NCBI GenBank assembly: GCA_902615715.1
Contig: CACMQA010000003.1
Location: 82,001-146,000 of the forward strand
Reading direction: 5' to 3'
DNA length: 64,000 nt
Source of the DNA: an uncultured Pelagibacteraceae bacterium
Lineage (GTDB): Bacteria > Pseudomonadota > Alphaproteobacteria > Pelagibacterales > Pelagibacteraceae
A program made the position numbers and the translations under genes. Shown piece after piece: positions 1 through 8,394 of the stretch. Position 1 is the first letter of the stretch, and each line of letters starts with the position of its first letter. The notes below the pieces were generated by a model. That model did not search any database. It had not been told where the DNA came from and saw only the letters and a program-made list of their open reading frames with translations.

Positions 1-711
1 CAAAATTGCGTCATGTTTTTCTTTTAGTTCATACAAAGTTTTATCTTTTCCAACTTCAAAGTTTTGGACGAATTTTATGCCAGAGTCTTTGAGAAGCTTC
101 GTTCTTCTTTCAACAACAAATTTTTCTAATTTAAAATTTGGAATACCGTAAATTAAAAGTCCACCTGCCCTATCGTATCTGTCATAAATTGTTACTTGAT
201 ATCCTGATTTTCGAAGTTCTTCTGCACATGCCATTCCTGCAGGGCCAGCGCCTATGATTCCAACTGATTGTTTTAGTTCTTTACTAACTTTAAAAGGTTT
301 TACCCAACCTTTTTCCCAAGCTGTGTCTGTTATATATTTTTCTATAGACCCAATTGTTACCGTTCCGTGACCTGATTGTTCAATTACGCAATTTCCTTCA
401 CATAGCCTGTCTTGAGGACAAATTCTACCGCACACCTCCGGCATATTATTTGTACTTTGAGATACTTCATAAGCCTCTTTCAGACGGCCTTCAGCAGTTA
501 ATTTTAGCCAGTCAGGAATATTATTACTTAATGGACAATGAATTTGGCAAAAAGGTACTCCGCATTGAGAACACCTACTAGACTGCTCTGATGCTTTATC
601 GGTGATATAATCTTTATAAATTTCATTAAAGTCACCTTTTCTTTTAGTAGTGTTTCTTTTTTCAGGAGTCTCCTGTTTAAGATCCACAAACTTAAGCATT
701 TTTTTTGTCAT
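1..711 (-). CDS. gltD: Glutamate synthase small subunit (NADPH), C-terminus cut by window edge
   Basis: This is the first 237 residues of the GltD-type subunit, which passes electrons from NADPH to the large subunit in ammonium assimilation. The N-terminal iron-sulfur region is complete: Cys 47, 50, 55 and 59 (RCSQCGVPFCQIHCP) and Cys 94, 98, 104 and 108 (CGRICPQDRLCEGNC). They are followed by the FAD-binding GAGPAG at residues 154-159. The start MTKKMLKFVD matches the family; an internal ATG four codons later (base 699) is the alternative. The family is about 480 residues, so half lies outside the window. It is divergent from uppP, and the gap contains a 17-bp dyad. No gltB is visible. Confidence 0.93.
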   Translation of the reverse strand, partial: MTKKMLKFVDLKQETPEKRNTTKRKGDFNEIYKDYITDKASEQSSRCSQCGVPFCQIHCPLSNNIPDWLKLTAEGRLKEAYEVSQSTNNMPEVCGRICPQDRLCEGNCVIEQSGHGTVTIGSIEKYITDTAWEKGWVKPFKVSKELKQSVGIIGAGPAGMACAEELRKSGYQVTIYDRYDRAGGLLIYGIPNFKLEKFVVERRTKLLKDSGIKFVQNFEVGKDKTLYELKEKHDAIL

Positions 712-811
712 ACAGGTGTTAATTAAGTTAAGAATTTGCTGTTTAACAGCTTTTTAAGGTCAATATTAGTTACCTATATATCAAAAATCCTAAAAAACTA
801 ATGCCTTTATT

Positions 812-828
812 TGCATACCTGATATGCA
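812..828. promoter_or_regulatory. 17-bp dyad TGCATA-N5-TATGCA, candidate operator
   Basis: A perfect 6-bp inverted repeat with a 5-base spacer lies between the divergent gltD and uppP starts, flanked by two AATGCC copies. Spacing and outer TGCA bases resemble the NtrC-family consensus TGCACC-N5-GGTGCA. A nitrogen link through gltD would make sense, but this is inference; the inner bases differ and no sigma-54 promoter is evident. Confidence 0.35.
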
Positions 829-875
829 TTAAGAAATGCCAATAAAAAAACAACCTTTAATTTTATTAATTTTAC

Positions 876-1634
876 GTGATTGAAATTTTTATTCTATCTT
901 TGATACAAGGTATTACTGAATTTTTACCTATAAGTTCTTCTTCGCATCTTATCTTAATTTCAGAATATTTTAGTTTTGAAAATCAAAGTCTATCTATAGA
1001 TGTAAGTTTGCACATAGGTTCTTTTATTGCAGTAATATTTTACTTTAAAAAGGACATTTTGAACTTTGTTGAAAATAAAATTATTTTTATTAAAATTTTA
1101 ATATCTTCAATTCCAGTAATGGTAGTAGGTTTCTTTTTGGTAAAAACTGGGATCATCGAAAAAATTAGAAATATAAACGTAATAGCTTTTACGACTATTA
1201 TATTTGGTATTTTTTTATATATCAGTGATAAATTTAAATTAGAAAAAAATATTAATAATAATTTTACTTTAAAATCAGCACTGTTTATAGGATTTTTTCA
1301 AATCTTATCTTTAATACCTGGCGTAAGTAGATCTGGAATAGCTATCACCGCTGCTAGGTTATTAAATTATAAAAGAGTAGATGCAGGAAAAATTTCTTTT
1401 TTAATTTCAATACCAATTTTAGGTGCAGTTTCACTTTTTGGGATAAAAAACTTGTTAACCTCAGAGGATTTAAATTTTACTTATATAAATTTAGTTTCCA
1501 TAATCGTATCTTTTTTCTTTTCTCTAATAACAATTAAATATTTTTTAAAATACATTCAAAGGTTCAATTTAAATGTTTTTGTCTTTTACAGAATTATTTT
1601 GGGCTCATTACTTTTGATTTTAGCTTACTTATAA
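876..1634 (+). CDS. uppP: Undecaprenyl-diphosphate phosphatase UppP/BacA
   Basis: This is an integral membrane enzyme that dephosphorylates undecaprenyl diphosphate to recycle the lipid carrier for peptidoglycan and other envelope glycans. Both family signatures are present: QGITEFLPISSSSHL near residue 11 (catalytic Glu region) and PGVSRSG near residue 149. Hydrophobic helices fill the remainder, and 252 residues is close to the usual 260-270. The start is GTG with no convincing Shine-Dalgarno, but it places the first motif exactly where expected. Its neighbours on the other strand build what looks like a lipid-linked sugar, so a functional link through polyprenyl phosphate is plausible. Confidence 0.93.
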   Translation: MIEIFILSLIQGITEFLPISSSSHLILISEYFSFENQSLSIDVSLHIGSFIAVIFYFKKDILNFVENKIIFIKILISSIPVMVVGFFLVKTGIIEKIRNINVIAFTTIIFGIFLYISDKFKLEKNINNNFTLKSALFIGFFQILSLIPGVSRSGIAITAARLLNYKRVDAGKISFLISIPILGAVSLFGIKNLLTSEDLNFTYINLVSIIVSFFFSLITIKYFLKYIQRFNLNVFVFYRIILGSLLLILAYL

Positions 1635-1724
1635 AATTAAAGTAAAAAATAAAATTAAAATTAGAACAACTATAAAAAATAAAATTACTGCTTTATTTAA
1701 AGAAAGTTTTAATATTGTCTTCAT
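1629..1724 (-). CDS. Possible 31-residue membrane micro-protein
   Basis: This small open frame starts with ATG two bases after the stop of the GT39-like gene and ends by overlapping the last 6 bases of uppP. The product has a short basic N-terminus (MKTILKLSLNKA) followed by one uninterrupted hydrophobic stretch of about 19 residues, like a single-span membrane peptide. Immediate coupling to the upstream gene favours translation, but the frame is short and A+T-rich and no family is recognised. It could be chance. Confidence 0.35.
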   Translation of the reverse strand: MKTILKLSLNKAVILFFIVVLILILFFTLIL

Positions 1725-1726
1725 AT

Positions 1727-2944
1727 TTACAAATTAGGTTTTATTTTTTTTAATAAGGTCAAACTTAATATAACTTGAATAATTAATAACGACAAACTAT
1801 ATCTCGGTAAAATGAAAAAGATTGAAAAGAGACCAATATTAGAAAAATAATATAAGCTAATATAATTCAAAGCAGAAATTTTAAATCTAAAAGATAAAAT
1901 AATTCCAATTATTGTTGTGATACCTAAAATTATCTTAGGAATAATATGCAAAGGTGAATAATAGTTTTTGTAATCGGCTTCTAAGTCTATCAATGCAAAT
2001 GAGATAACTTTTTTGAAATACAATTTAATATAATTATACGGATCTTCTTTTATGAATTTTATTGCTTGATTAAATAAAATTTTGTCTTGAATTAAATCAT
2101 AATTTTGTATTGGCCCCCTAGATACTAGTTCATTAAGTTCTGTTTTCACTTCTGGGATTACATTTTGAATACCCAAAAACATTGGTGTCCCCTCAACTTT
2201 TGCTCTAGGATTATTTCCTTTAAGCAAATTGTAACCACTAGATTTTGTAATAGTAATTACTCCAAAGATATTATAATTTCTGTAAATATAAGGTGAAATT
2301 GTTAATAAACAAATTAAACAAATTAAAATAATCTTTATAAAGTTTTTTTGTTTTAAATATAAATAAAAAATCGACAGTAATACAAAAATAAAAAATTCTC
2401 CTCTTAAAAGAATCAGTAGTCCAGCAGAAAAAGAAAATATTAATATATATTTATAGGTTAATTTTTTGAAAAGACTTAGATAAGAAAAAAGAAATAGATT
2501 TAATAATAATATCTGCAATGTAGATGATGATATCTGTGAAACAGCGAATACATTTAGTGGAAAAATTGTAAAAATCAGAGTTCCAATTAGCGAGATGTTG
2601 TTTGAAAAAAGTTTAGATAAAATTTTATAAGTCAAATAAACAGAAATAAGCGCAAATAATAATTGTATATATTGAATGACCCATAAAAATAAATCTATAT
2701 TTTGAAAGAAAAATTTCACACAATATAAAAAAATAGGGTATAGAGGCGGCATAAAAATATTTGGCACTGGAACACCTTGTACTGAATGAACACTTAACAT
2801 TCTATTTTTCTCCAAATTCTCAAGCAAAATCCCCCATTCATTCGCTACCTCTATGTCTCTAAAATAATAGAGAGCGAATAATCTTGTTATAACAGCAATA
2901 AAAAATATTAATGGTAATTGAAATTTACTTATTATTTTCATCAA
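1727..2944 (-). CDS. GT39/PMT-type polyprenyl-phosphate-sugar glycosyltransferase (membrane)
   Basis: This 405-residue polytopic membrane protein has the layout of GT-C glycosyltransferases (ArnT/PMT_2/GT39). After the first helix an extracytoplasmic loop carries acidic residues (FRDIE near residue 30), and a PPLYPIF motif sits near residue 68, typical of the family; many further helices follow. Such enzymes use a polyprenyl-phosphate sugar as donor on the periplasmic side. It lies one base past the short-chain reductase stop, at the end of the GT2, FAD-oxidase and reductase cluster, so it may transfer the sugar those genes make. The acceptor is unknown. Confidence 0.7.
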   Translation of the reverse strand: MMKIISKFQLPLIFFIAVITRLFALYYFRDIEVANEWGILLENLEKNRMLSVHSVQGVPVPNIFMPPLYPIFLYCVKFFFQNIDLFLWVIQYIQLLFALISVYLTYKILSKLFSNNISLIGTLIFTIFPLNVFAVSQISSSTLQILLLNLFLFSYLSLFKKLTYKYILIFSFSAGLLILLRGEFFIFVLLSIFYLYLKQKNFIKIILICLICLLTISPYIYRNYNIFGVITITKSSGYNLLKGNNPRAKVEGTPMFLGIQNVIPEVKTELNELVSRGPIQNYDLIQDKILFNQAIKFIKEDPYNYIKLYFKKVISFALIDLEADYKNYYSPLHIIPKIILGITTIIGIILSFRFKISALNYISLYYFSNIGLFSIFFILPRYSLSLLIIQVILSLTLLKKIKPNL

Positions 2945-2945
2945 A

Positions 2946-3683
2946 TTACTTAAATTTAAGTTTTCTAAGTATTGAAAAGGGAATTATTTTCAAAATTAAA
3001 TTTACTACCATCCAATACATTGGATAATACGTTTTTTTAAATTTTACTTTTCTATTTTTAAAAACGATATTTGATAATTTTTTTACAGAAGCTTTTGGTA
3101 ATATGAGTTCTTTACCAAAAGATAAATTAGTTGCTAAATATCCTAAAGTATAAAACTGAATATTTGCTTTTTTTAAATCATCATCAAAAGCCATACTTTC
3201 AAAGAATGACTCTAATCCTCTTTTTGCACCCGCGTATGTAACATTAATATCTCTTCCTAAAAATCCTGAAACTGAGCCAAATCCTATTATACTTGTGTTT
3301 TCTTTTTTAATTAGGATTTTTTTTATTTTTTGAATTGTGTAAGCTATAGACACATAATTAGCATTAATTAACCTCGATATACTTTCTGTATTTAAGTTGG
3401 AGTTATCATCATCGAACATCATACCTATTGGGAACATAACACCTGCTAAGTTACTAAGTAAATTATTTTTAGAAAGTAGTTTGTCATTAATTTCATTAAT
3501 TGAAGAAAAATCTAGAGGCAAAACATCTATCTTTACCTTATGTTTAGTTTCTAAATCTGATTTAATTGCATTCAGGTCTCTTTCATCCCTTGAAACAATC
3601 ACTAAGTCGTTATTCTCTTCGGCGAATTTTTTTGCCAATTCTTTTCCTAAGCCAGATGAGGCACCAACAATTAAATATTTCAT
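2946..3683 (-). CDS. Short-chain dehydrogenase/reductase, DprE2-like
   Basis: This is a Rossmann-fold SDR of 245 residues. The cofactor motif GASSGLG is at 7-13, the catalytic Tyr150-x3-Lys154 (YAGAK) is in place, and the catalytic Ser lies in GFGSVSG (134-140). Its start overlaps the end of the FAD oxidase by 4 bases (ATGA), so the two are translationally coupled. In mycobacteria DprE1 and DprE2 together epimerise polyprenyl-phosphoryl-ribose to arabinose; the gene pairing and the strong DprE1 resemblance next door suggest the same two-step oxidation/reduction here. The precise sugar is not proven by the sequence. Confidence 0.75.
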   Translation of the reverse strand: MKYLIVGASSGLGKELAKKFAEENNDLVIVSRDERDLNAIKSDLETKHKVKIDVLPLDFSSINEINDKLLSKNNLLSNLAGVMFPIGMMFDDDNSNLNTESISRLINANYVSIAYTIQKIKKILIKKENTSIIGFGSVSGFLGRDINVTYAGAKRGLESFFESMAFDDDLKKANIQFYTLGYLATNLSFGKELILPKASVKKLSNIVFKNRKVKFKKTYYPMYWMVVNLILKIIPFSILRKLKFK

Positions 3684-5008
3684 ATTTCTAATCTATTTGA
3701 TATTTCAGACTGGTATATTCTTTTTCCATCAAACTTACATAATTTTTCCTTAAAGCTAATTAATTCTTCATTGTAACTTTTTTTTATGGTTTCTTTACTT
3801 AATCTAGAGTCTTTAATTACAGAGGGTATAATGTCATATTTATCATAAAGGCTATCTATCTTTGACATAAACAACAAATTTTCCTTATTATTTACGTAAT
3901 CAAAAGTTATACAAATTTTATTATCTTCAAATCTCAAAAATTTTTGTTTTCCATTCATATTTTTCAATGAAAATAAAGTAATTGTTGGTTCAAATTGTTT
4001 AAATAAACTTTTAAACTCTTCAATAAAAGATTCAAATTTTTCCTCACTTATCAATAATTGGCTCTCTATAAAGCCTTTTTTACCAAAAAAATTAAAATAA
4101 TTTTCATTACCATAAAAAGGGAAAATTACATTCAGAAAGTTTTCATTTTTTTCTGACTTGGATAGTTTATTAAGTTTTGAGTATAAAAAATTTACAACAT
4201 TGATGGAAAACTTATTCCACATTGGAAAGATAAATGGTCTAAATTTCCTTTTTACTTCTTTAAATCCATGGAAATCAGATGGATTTTTATCTAAATAATT
4301 TTTGTAAACAAAACCTTTCCCAAAATTAATTAAATTATCAGCTCTATTCCACGTATATGTATATGATGCGTCTTTACTTTCGTCTAAAATAAATTTTTTA
4401 CTTTCTTCAATTGAGTTTACTTCTTTTTTTTCAGTAGTAAACTTTGAACTTTTAATCTCCATAAGTTCGAAGGTAACACTTACTATAGTTCCTGTAAGAC
4501 CAATACCACCAATTGTTAAATCAAAAATTTCCTCGTTTTCCTCTTTAGACAAATTTAACCAACCATGGGTTTTATGAAATAATAAAATACTTTTAATCGA
4601 TTTTCTTATGGTTCCATGTTTGCCACATGATTTTCCATGCACATTAGCTGCAACGGCTCCTCCAATAGTAATAGTAGGATATCCTGGTAATTGTGGGATC
4701 CATAAATTATGTTTCAAAGTAAAATTTAAAAATTCAATTAATGTTAAGCCTGCTTCCACTGTTATAGTTTTTTCTTTCTTATCAAAATGGAGTATTCTAT
4801 CAAAACTCCTTATATTTATTGATAAGCTTTCTTTAGAAAATCCTAAAGGGCTATAAGATAAATTAGATCCTATATTAATTAAATTATTTGAATTATAAGA
4901 AACTTTTTCTAGCAGCTTATACTTATCTGGTTGAGAAAAAATAACATTTGTTGAAAATGATTTGTCAAAAGAGAATAATCTTCTTTTTTCTGTCTGCTGT
5001 TTGCTCAT
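3680..5008 (-). CDS. FAD-binding oxidoreductase, DprE1-like polyprenyl-phosphoryl-sugar 2'-oxidase
   Basis: This is a 442-residue FAD_binding_4 (VAO-type) flavoprotein. The flavin-binding region GGAVAANVHGKSCGKHG spans 117-133, preceded by a VEAGLTL strand-turn at 84-90 and a PQLPGYPTITIGG loop. The C-terminus (KDSRLSKETIKKSY, 399-412, to the final QSEISNRLEI) resembles mycobacterial DprE1 closely. Lys399 and Cys366 fall where DprE1 has its substrate-oxidation Lys418 and the benzothiazinone-reactive Cys387, by my alignment from memory. It oxidises the 2'-hydroxyl of a polyprenyl-linked ribose in that family. It sits between a GT2 gene and an SDR partner. Confidence 0.78.
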   Translation of the reverse strand: MSKQQTEKRRLFSFDKSFSTNVIFSQPDKYKLLEKVSYNSNNLINIGSNLSYSPLGFSKESLSINIRSFDRILHFDKKEKTITVEAGLTLIEFLNFTLKHNLWIPQLPGYPTITIGGAVAANVHGKSCGKHGTIRKSIKSILLFHKTHGWLNLSKEENEEIFDLTIGGIGLTGTIVSVTFELMEIKSSKFTTEKKEVNSIEESKKFILDESKDASYTYTWNRADNLINFGKGFVYKNYLDKNPSDFHGFKEVKRKFRPFIFPMWNKFSINVVNFLYSKLNKLSKSEKNENFLNVIFPFYGNENYFNFFGKKGFIESQLLISEEKFESFIEEFKSLFKQFEPTITLFSLKNMNGKQKFLRFEDNKICITFDYVNNKENLLFMSKIDSLYDKYDIIPSVIKDSRLSKETIKKSYNEELISFKEKLCKFDGKRIYQSEISNRLEI

Positions 5009-5707
5009 CTAAATTTTAATCTTTATAAATAATTTAAGCATTTCTTTGACCGTCAAAAATATATTTTTTATACTTACTGAAGATCCTGTGCCAAAAGTTC
5101 TTGGATACGTGTGTATACCAACCTCATTTACTTTAAAACCTTTATACTTAGTTTTAATTGCTAATTCAGCACCTAAAAAAGGGCTATCAGAAATTAAATT
5201 AATTTTTTTAAGCAATGTTTTTTTAATTAATCTCGAACCTGTAGATATATCCCGATACTGAGTGTGAAATAGTATTCTCAATAGCGCGTTGTAAATCCAA
5301 GATATTATTATTCTACTGGTTTTATATTTTTTTTTAAATCTATAAGTAATAACTAAATCTGACCTATCTGCTTTTTTTAAAAGTTTAATCAGATCATTTA
5401 CATCATATTCAGCATCTCCATCTGTTTGAAAAATCCATTCATATTTGCATTTCTTTAGACCTGTTTTTATTGCTGCTCCATATCCCATGTTTTTTTTATG
5501 AAAAATTACTTTTGTATTTTTCATTTTCTGTGACAATGATTTAGCGTAAACCCCAGATTTTTCTGGACACCCATCATCCACTATAATAATTTCACTTTTT
5601 TTTTTTAATTTCTTCAGCAATTTTTGACTTCTAAAAATCATCTTTTTTACAGTTCTTCTGTCTTTATAAAGAGGGAAAACAATACTTATCGATTTAATAC
5701 TTTTCAT
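5009..5707 (-). CDS. Family 2 glycosyltransferase (DPM1-like)
   Basis: This 232-residue GT-A glycosyltransferase begins with the standard SIVFPLYKD strand and has the nucleotide-sugar motif IIIVDDGCPE near residue 40, NMGYGAAIKTGLK near 73 and the metal-binding region TDGDAEYD near 95. That order is typical of polyprenyl-phosphate sugar synthases. No C-terminal membrane helices are present, only a basic amphipathic tail. It is the first gene of the DprE1/DprE2-like and GT39-like cluster, with its stop adjacent to the next start. It may charge a polyprenyl phosphate, or it may act on a different acceptor. Confidence 0.78.
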   Translation of the reverse strand: MKSIKSISIVFPLYKDRRTVKKMIFRSQKLLKKLKKKSEIIIVDDGCPEKSGVYAKSLSQKMKNTKVIFHKKNMGYGAAIKTGLKKCKYEWIFQTDGDAEYDVNDLIKLLKKADRSDLVITYRFKKKYKTSRIIISWIYNALLRILFHTQYRDISTGSRLIKKTLLKKINLISDSPFLGAELAIKTKYKGFKVNEVGIHTYPRTFGTGSSVSIKNIFLTVKEMLKLFIKIKI

Positions 5708-5711
5708 AATG

Positions 5712-5788
5712 TGGTGCGCCTGCTAGGATTTGAACCCAGAACCTTCTGGTCCGTAGCCAAACGCTCTATCCAGTTGAGCTACAGGCGC
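5712..5788 (-). tRNA. tRNA-Arg (anticodon ACG)
   Basis: A full cloverleaf can be drawn: acceptor GCGCCTG/CAGGCGC, D arm GCTC/GAGC, anticodon stem TTTGG/CCAGA with loop CTACGGA giving anticodon ACG (A34 to inosine, reading CGN), and T arm CTGGG/CCTAG with TTCAAAT loop. Discriminator A and the 3' CCA are encoded. The tRNA lies five bases upstream of the GT2 gene on the same strand. Confidence 0.96.
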
Positions 5789-5859
5789 TTAGAAATTTAT
5801 TACATTAATTTTTTTTTTGTTTTTATGTTATAAATAATTAACATAGTTTCACTAAAAAA

Positions 5860-7191
5860 ATGCATTTTATTTCAAACCTTAATTTTATCAAAACACAGTA
5901 CTTCAGTGTTATTTTAAGTTTAATTCCGATCAGCTTTATTGCTGGAAATATGATCATTAATATAAATATTATATTATTAATACTTTCAGCTATTATTATT
6001 TTCAGAACAGCATTATTTAGAGTTGAATATTTTCTGCTAGATAAATTGATTTTGTTATTTTTTTTTCTAATTTTGTTTAATGGTGCATATAACGATTTAC
6101 AGCTTTATATCAATGATAGAAAGTTTTCAGATTGGAGAGGGGGGTTCGAGACTGTAAAAAAATCATTATTTTTTTTAAAATACTTGTTACTGTACCTAGT
6201 TTTAAGATTTTTAATTGAAAAGAAAATAATTAATTTGAAATTATTTTTTATAACTTGCTCAATTTCATCTTTATTTGTTTGTTTTGATATTTTTTATCAA
6301 TATAGGTTTGGTCAAGATATTTTTGGATATCAAACTTTAGGTTCAGGTAGAAAATTAGGAGGTCCATTTGGAGACGAGCTAATAGCTGGAGGTTTTATCC
6401 AAAGATTTTCTTTATTCTCTTTCTTTGTATTGCCTTTATTTTTCACTAATAAATCAAAATTTTTATCTAAGTATTTAATTCCAATTTTATTTATCATTTT
6501 TTTGGTTGGTTTAATATTATCAGGCAATAGAATGCCTTTGATACTTTTTGTATTTTCTATTTTCCTCATACTATTATTTAATAAACAAGTAAGAAAATAC
6601 TTTTTACCTTTTATAATTATTTTTACACTTCTTTTTTCAATTATTTTTAATTTTAACTTAGAGGTAAGAACAAATTTCCAAAACTTTTATAAACAAGTAT
6701 CAAAAATAACTCTGATTGTTCTTAATAAAGATTTGGGCAATCAAAGAGTTCCGCAATATTTCAAAGAGTTTAGTAGTTTTTATGATACATGGTTGCTGAA
6801 TAAATATATAGGTGGTGGAGTTAAAAATTTTAGATATTACTGTCATGTTAGACCAAACATTGACCGGAATTCTGATTTTATTTGTAATATGCACCCACAT
6901 AACTATTACTTGGAAATATTAACTGAAACAGGATTGATTGGTTTTTTAATTTGTGTGAGTATTTTTATTTTGGTTATATACATCTCGCTTATTAAAAAGT
7001 ATTTTATAAACTCACCGCTTAGTAAGAATAATATTATAGTCCCATTCGTATTTTTATTCTTAGTTGAAATTTTTCCTTTAAAAAGCACTGGTAGCTTTTT
7101 CACTACTGGAAATACAACATATATTTTTCTAATTATGGCTATTTTAGTTGGTATTGTTAGAAATGAAAATTCAATTGAAAAAAAATATTAA
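5860..7191 (+). CDS. O-antigen ligase/polymerase family membrane protein
   Basis: This is a 443-residue polytopic membrane protein with about a dozen hydrophobic segments. The long periplasmic loop contains the Wzy_C signature CNMHPHNYYLEILTETGLIG near residue 345, including the HNxxLE-type motif shared by WaaL O-antigen ligases and related polymerases. It is divergent from the lipid-linked sugar cluster across tRNA-Arg, so it may attach or polymerise a surface glycan. Ligase and polymerase members cannot be told apart from sequence alone. Confidence 0.8.
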   Translation: MHFISNLNFIKTQYFSVILSLIPISFIAGNMIININIILLILSAIIIFRTALFRVEYFLLDKLILLFFFLILFNGAYNDLQLYINDRKFSDWRGGFETVKKSLFFLKYLLLYLVLRFLIEKKIINLKLFFITCSISSLFVCFDIFYQYRFGQDIFGYQTLGSGRKLGGPFGDELIAGGFIQRFSLFSFFVLPLFFTNKSKFLSKYLIPILFIIFLVGLILSGNRMPLILFVFSIFLILLFNKQVRKYFLPFIIIFTLLFSIIFNFNLEVRTNFQNFYKQVSKITLIVLNKDLGNQRVPQYFKEFSSFYDTWLLNKYIGGGVKNFRYYCHVRPNIDRNSDFICNMHPHNYYLEILTETGLIGFLICVSIFILVIYISLIKKYFINSPLSKNNIIVPFVFLFLVEIFPLKSTGSFFTTGNTTYIFLIMAILVGIVRNENSIEKKY

Positions 7192-7210
7192 TAATTATAG
7201 GCTTAAATAA

Positions 7211-8383
7211 ATGAAAGAAGTTTATATTACTTCTGCAACTAGAACAGCAGTGGGAGCTTTAGGAAAATCGTTAAAAAATATTAAAGCTGAAGATTTGGGA
7301 GCAGCAGTAATTTCGGAGTCTATTAATCGTTCGAATATTAAGCCAGCTGAGGTTGACGAGGTAATTTTCGGTCAAGTTTTGACTGGAGGCTCTGGACAAA
7401 ATCCAGCTAGGCAAGCCGCAATTAAAGCTGGTGTTCCAAAAGAGACTCCGTCCTATGTTGTTAATCAAGTTTGCGGTTCAGGAATAAGATCGGTGGCATC
7501 TGCTTTTCAGAGCATTAAGTCGGGTGACACAAAGGTTATAATAGCGGGTGGACAAGAAAACATGTCATTAGCTCCTCATGCAATTCATTTAAGAGATGGG
7601 AAAAAACTAGGTGACGCAGAATTAATAGATACAATGATAAAAGATGGCCTGTGGGATGCATTTCATGGATACCATATGGGTGTTACTGCAGAAAATGTTG
7701 CTGAAAAATTTCAAGTAACAAGAGAAGAGCAAGATAAATTTGCCTTAAAGTCGCAAGAAAAAGCTCTTAAAGCCCAAAAGCAAGATAGATTTAAAGAGGA
7801 AATAGTTAACTTTAAAATTAAATCACAGAAATCTAATGTAGATTTTAATAAAGATGAGCATCCAAGAGAAAGCATCAATATCGATGCTTTAACGAGGTTA
7901 CAACCAGTATTTAAAAAAGGTGGTACTGTTACTGCTGGAAATGCATCAGGTATAAATGATGGTGCAGCTGCTGTAACCTTAATGACTAGTGATGAAGCAG
8001 CAAAAAGAAGCTTGGAAAAACTTGTAAAAATTAAATCATGGGCTAGTTGTGGCGTTGAACCAGCTTTGATGGGCACAGGTCCTATTCCTTCTTCAAAAAA
8101 AGCTTTGGATTTAGCAGGATGGGATATCAAAGATGTAGATCTATTTGAAATTAATGAAGCTTTTGCTGCACAAAGTCTAGCTGTATTAAAAACATTATCA
8201 ATACCTGAAGAAAAAGTGAATGTAAATGGTGGAGCTATTTCATTAGGTCATCCTATAGGAGCATCTGGAACTAGAATACTAGTTACTCTCATACATGAAA
8301 TGATTAAGCGTGATGTAAAAAAAGGCTTGGCAACTCTTTGCATTGGCGGCGGTATGGGTATTGCAATGTGTGTTGAGAGATAA
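7211..8383 (+). CDS. atoB: Acetyl-CoA C-acetyltransferase (thiolase)
   Basis: This biosynthetic-type thiolase interconverts two acetyl-CoA and acetoacetyl-CoA. All catalytic residues are seen: Cys88 in VNQVCGSGIRSV, His347 in GHPIGASG, and Cys377 in LCIGGGMGIAM. The 390-residue length is standard. It starts 19 bases after the O-antigen ligase-like gene and is followed 11 bases later by a deacetylase-fold gene. The convergent neighbour is acetoacetyl-CoA synthetase, so the locus could link acetoacetate activation to acetyl-CoA. Confidence 0.94.
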   Translation: MKEVYITSATRTAVGALGKSLKNIKAEDLGAAVISESINRSNIKPAEVDEVIFGQVLTGGSGQNPARQAAIKAGVPKETPSYVVNQVCGSGIRSVASAFQSIKSGDTKVIIAGGQENMSLAPHAIHLRDGKKLGDAELIDTMIKDGLWDAFHGYHMGVTAENVAEKFQVTREEQDKFALKSQEKALKAQKQDRFKEEIVNFKIKSQKSNVDFNKDEHPRESINIDALTRLQPVFKKGGTVTAGNASGINDGAAAVTLMTSDEAAKRSLEKLVKIKSWASCGVEPALMGTGPIPSSKKALDLAGWDIKDVDLFEINEAFAAQSLAVLKTLSIPEEKVNVNGGAISLGHPIGASGTRILVTLIHEMIKRDVKKGLATLCIGGGMGIAMCVER

Positions 8384-8394
8384 ATTATTTTTCA

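Noticed and set aside
738-755. GCTGTTTAACAGC followed by T-run as a terminator
   Set aside because: The stem is short with almost no loop, and no forward-strand gene ends there; it lies in the gltD leader region.
7711-8130. Reverse-strand frame inside the thiolase gene
   Set aside because: It is the antisense of a conserved enzyme and has no start signals or recognised domain.
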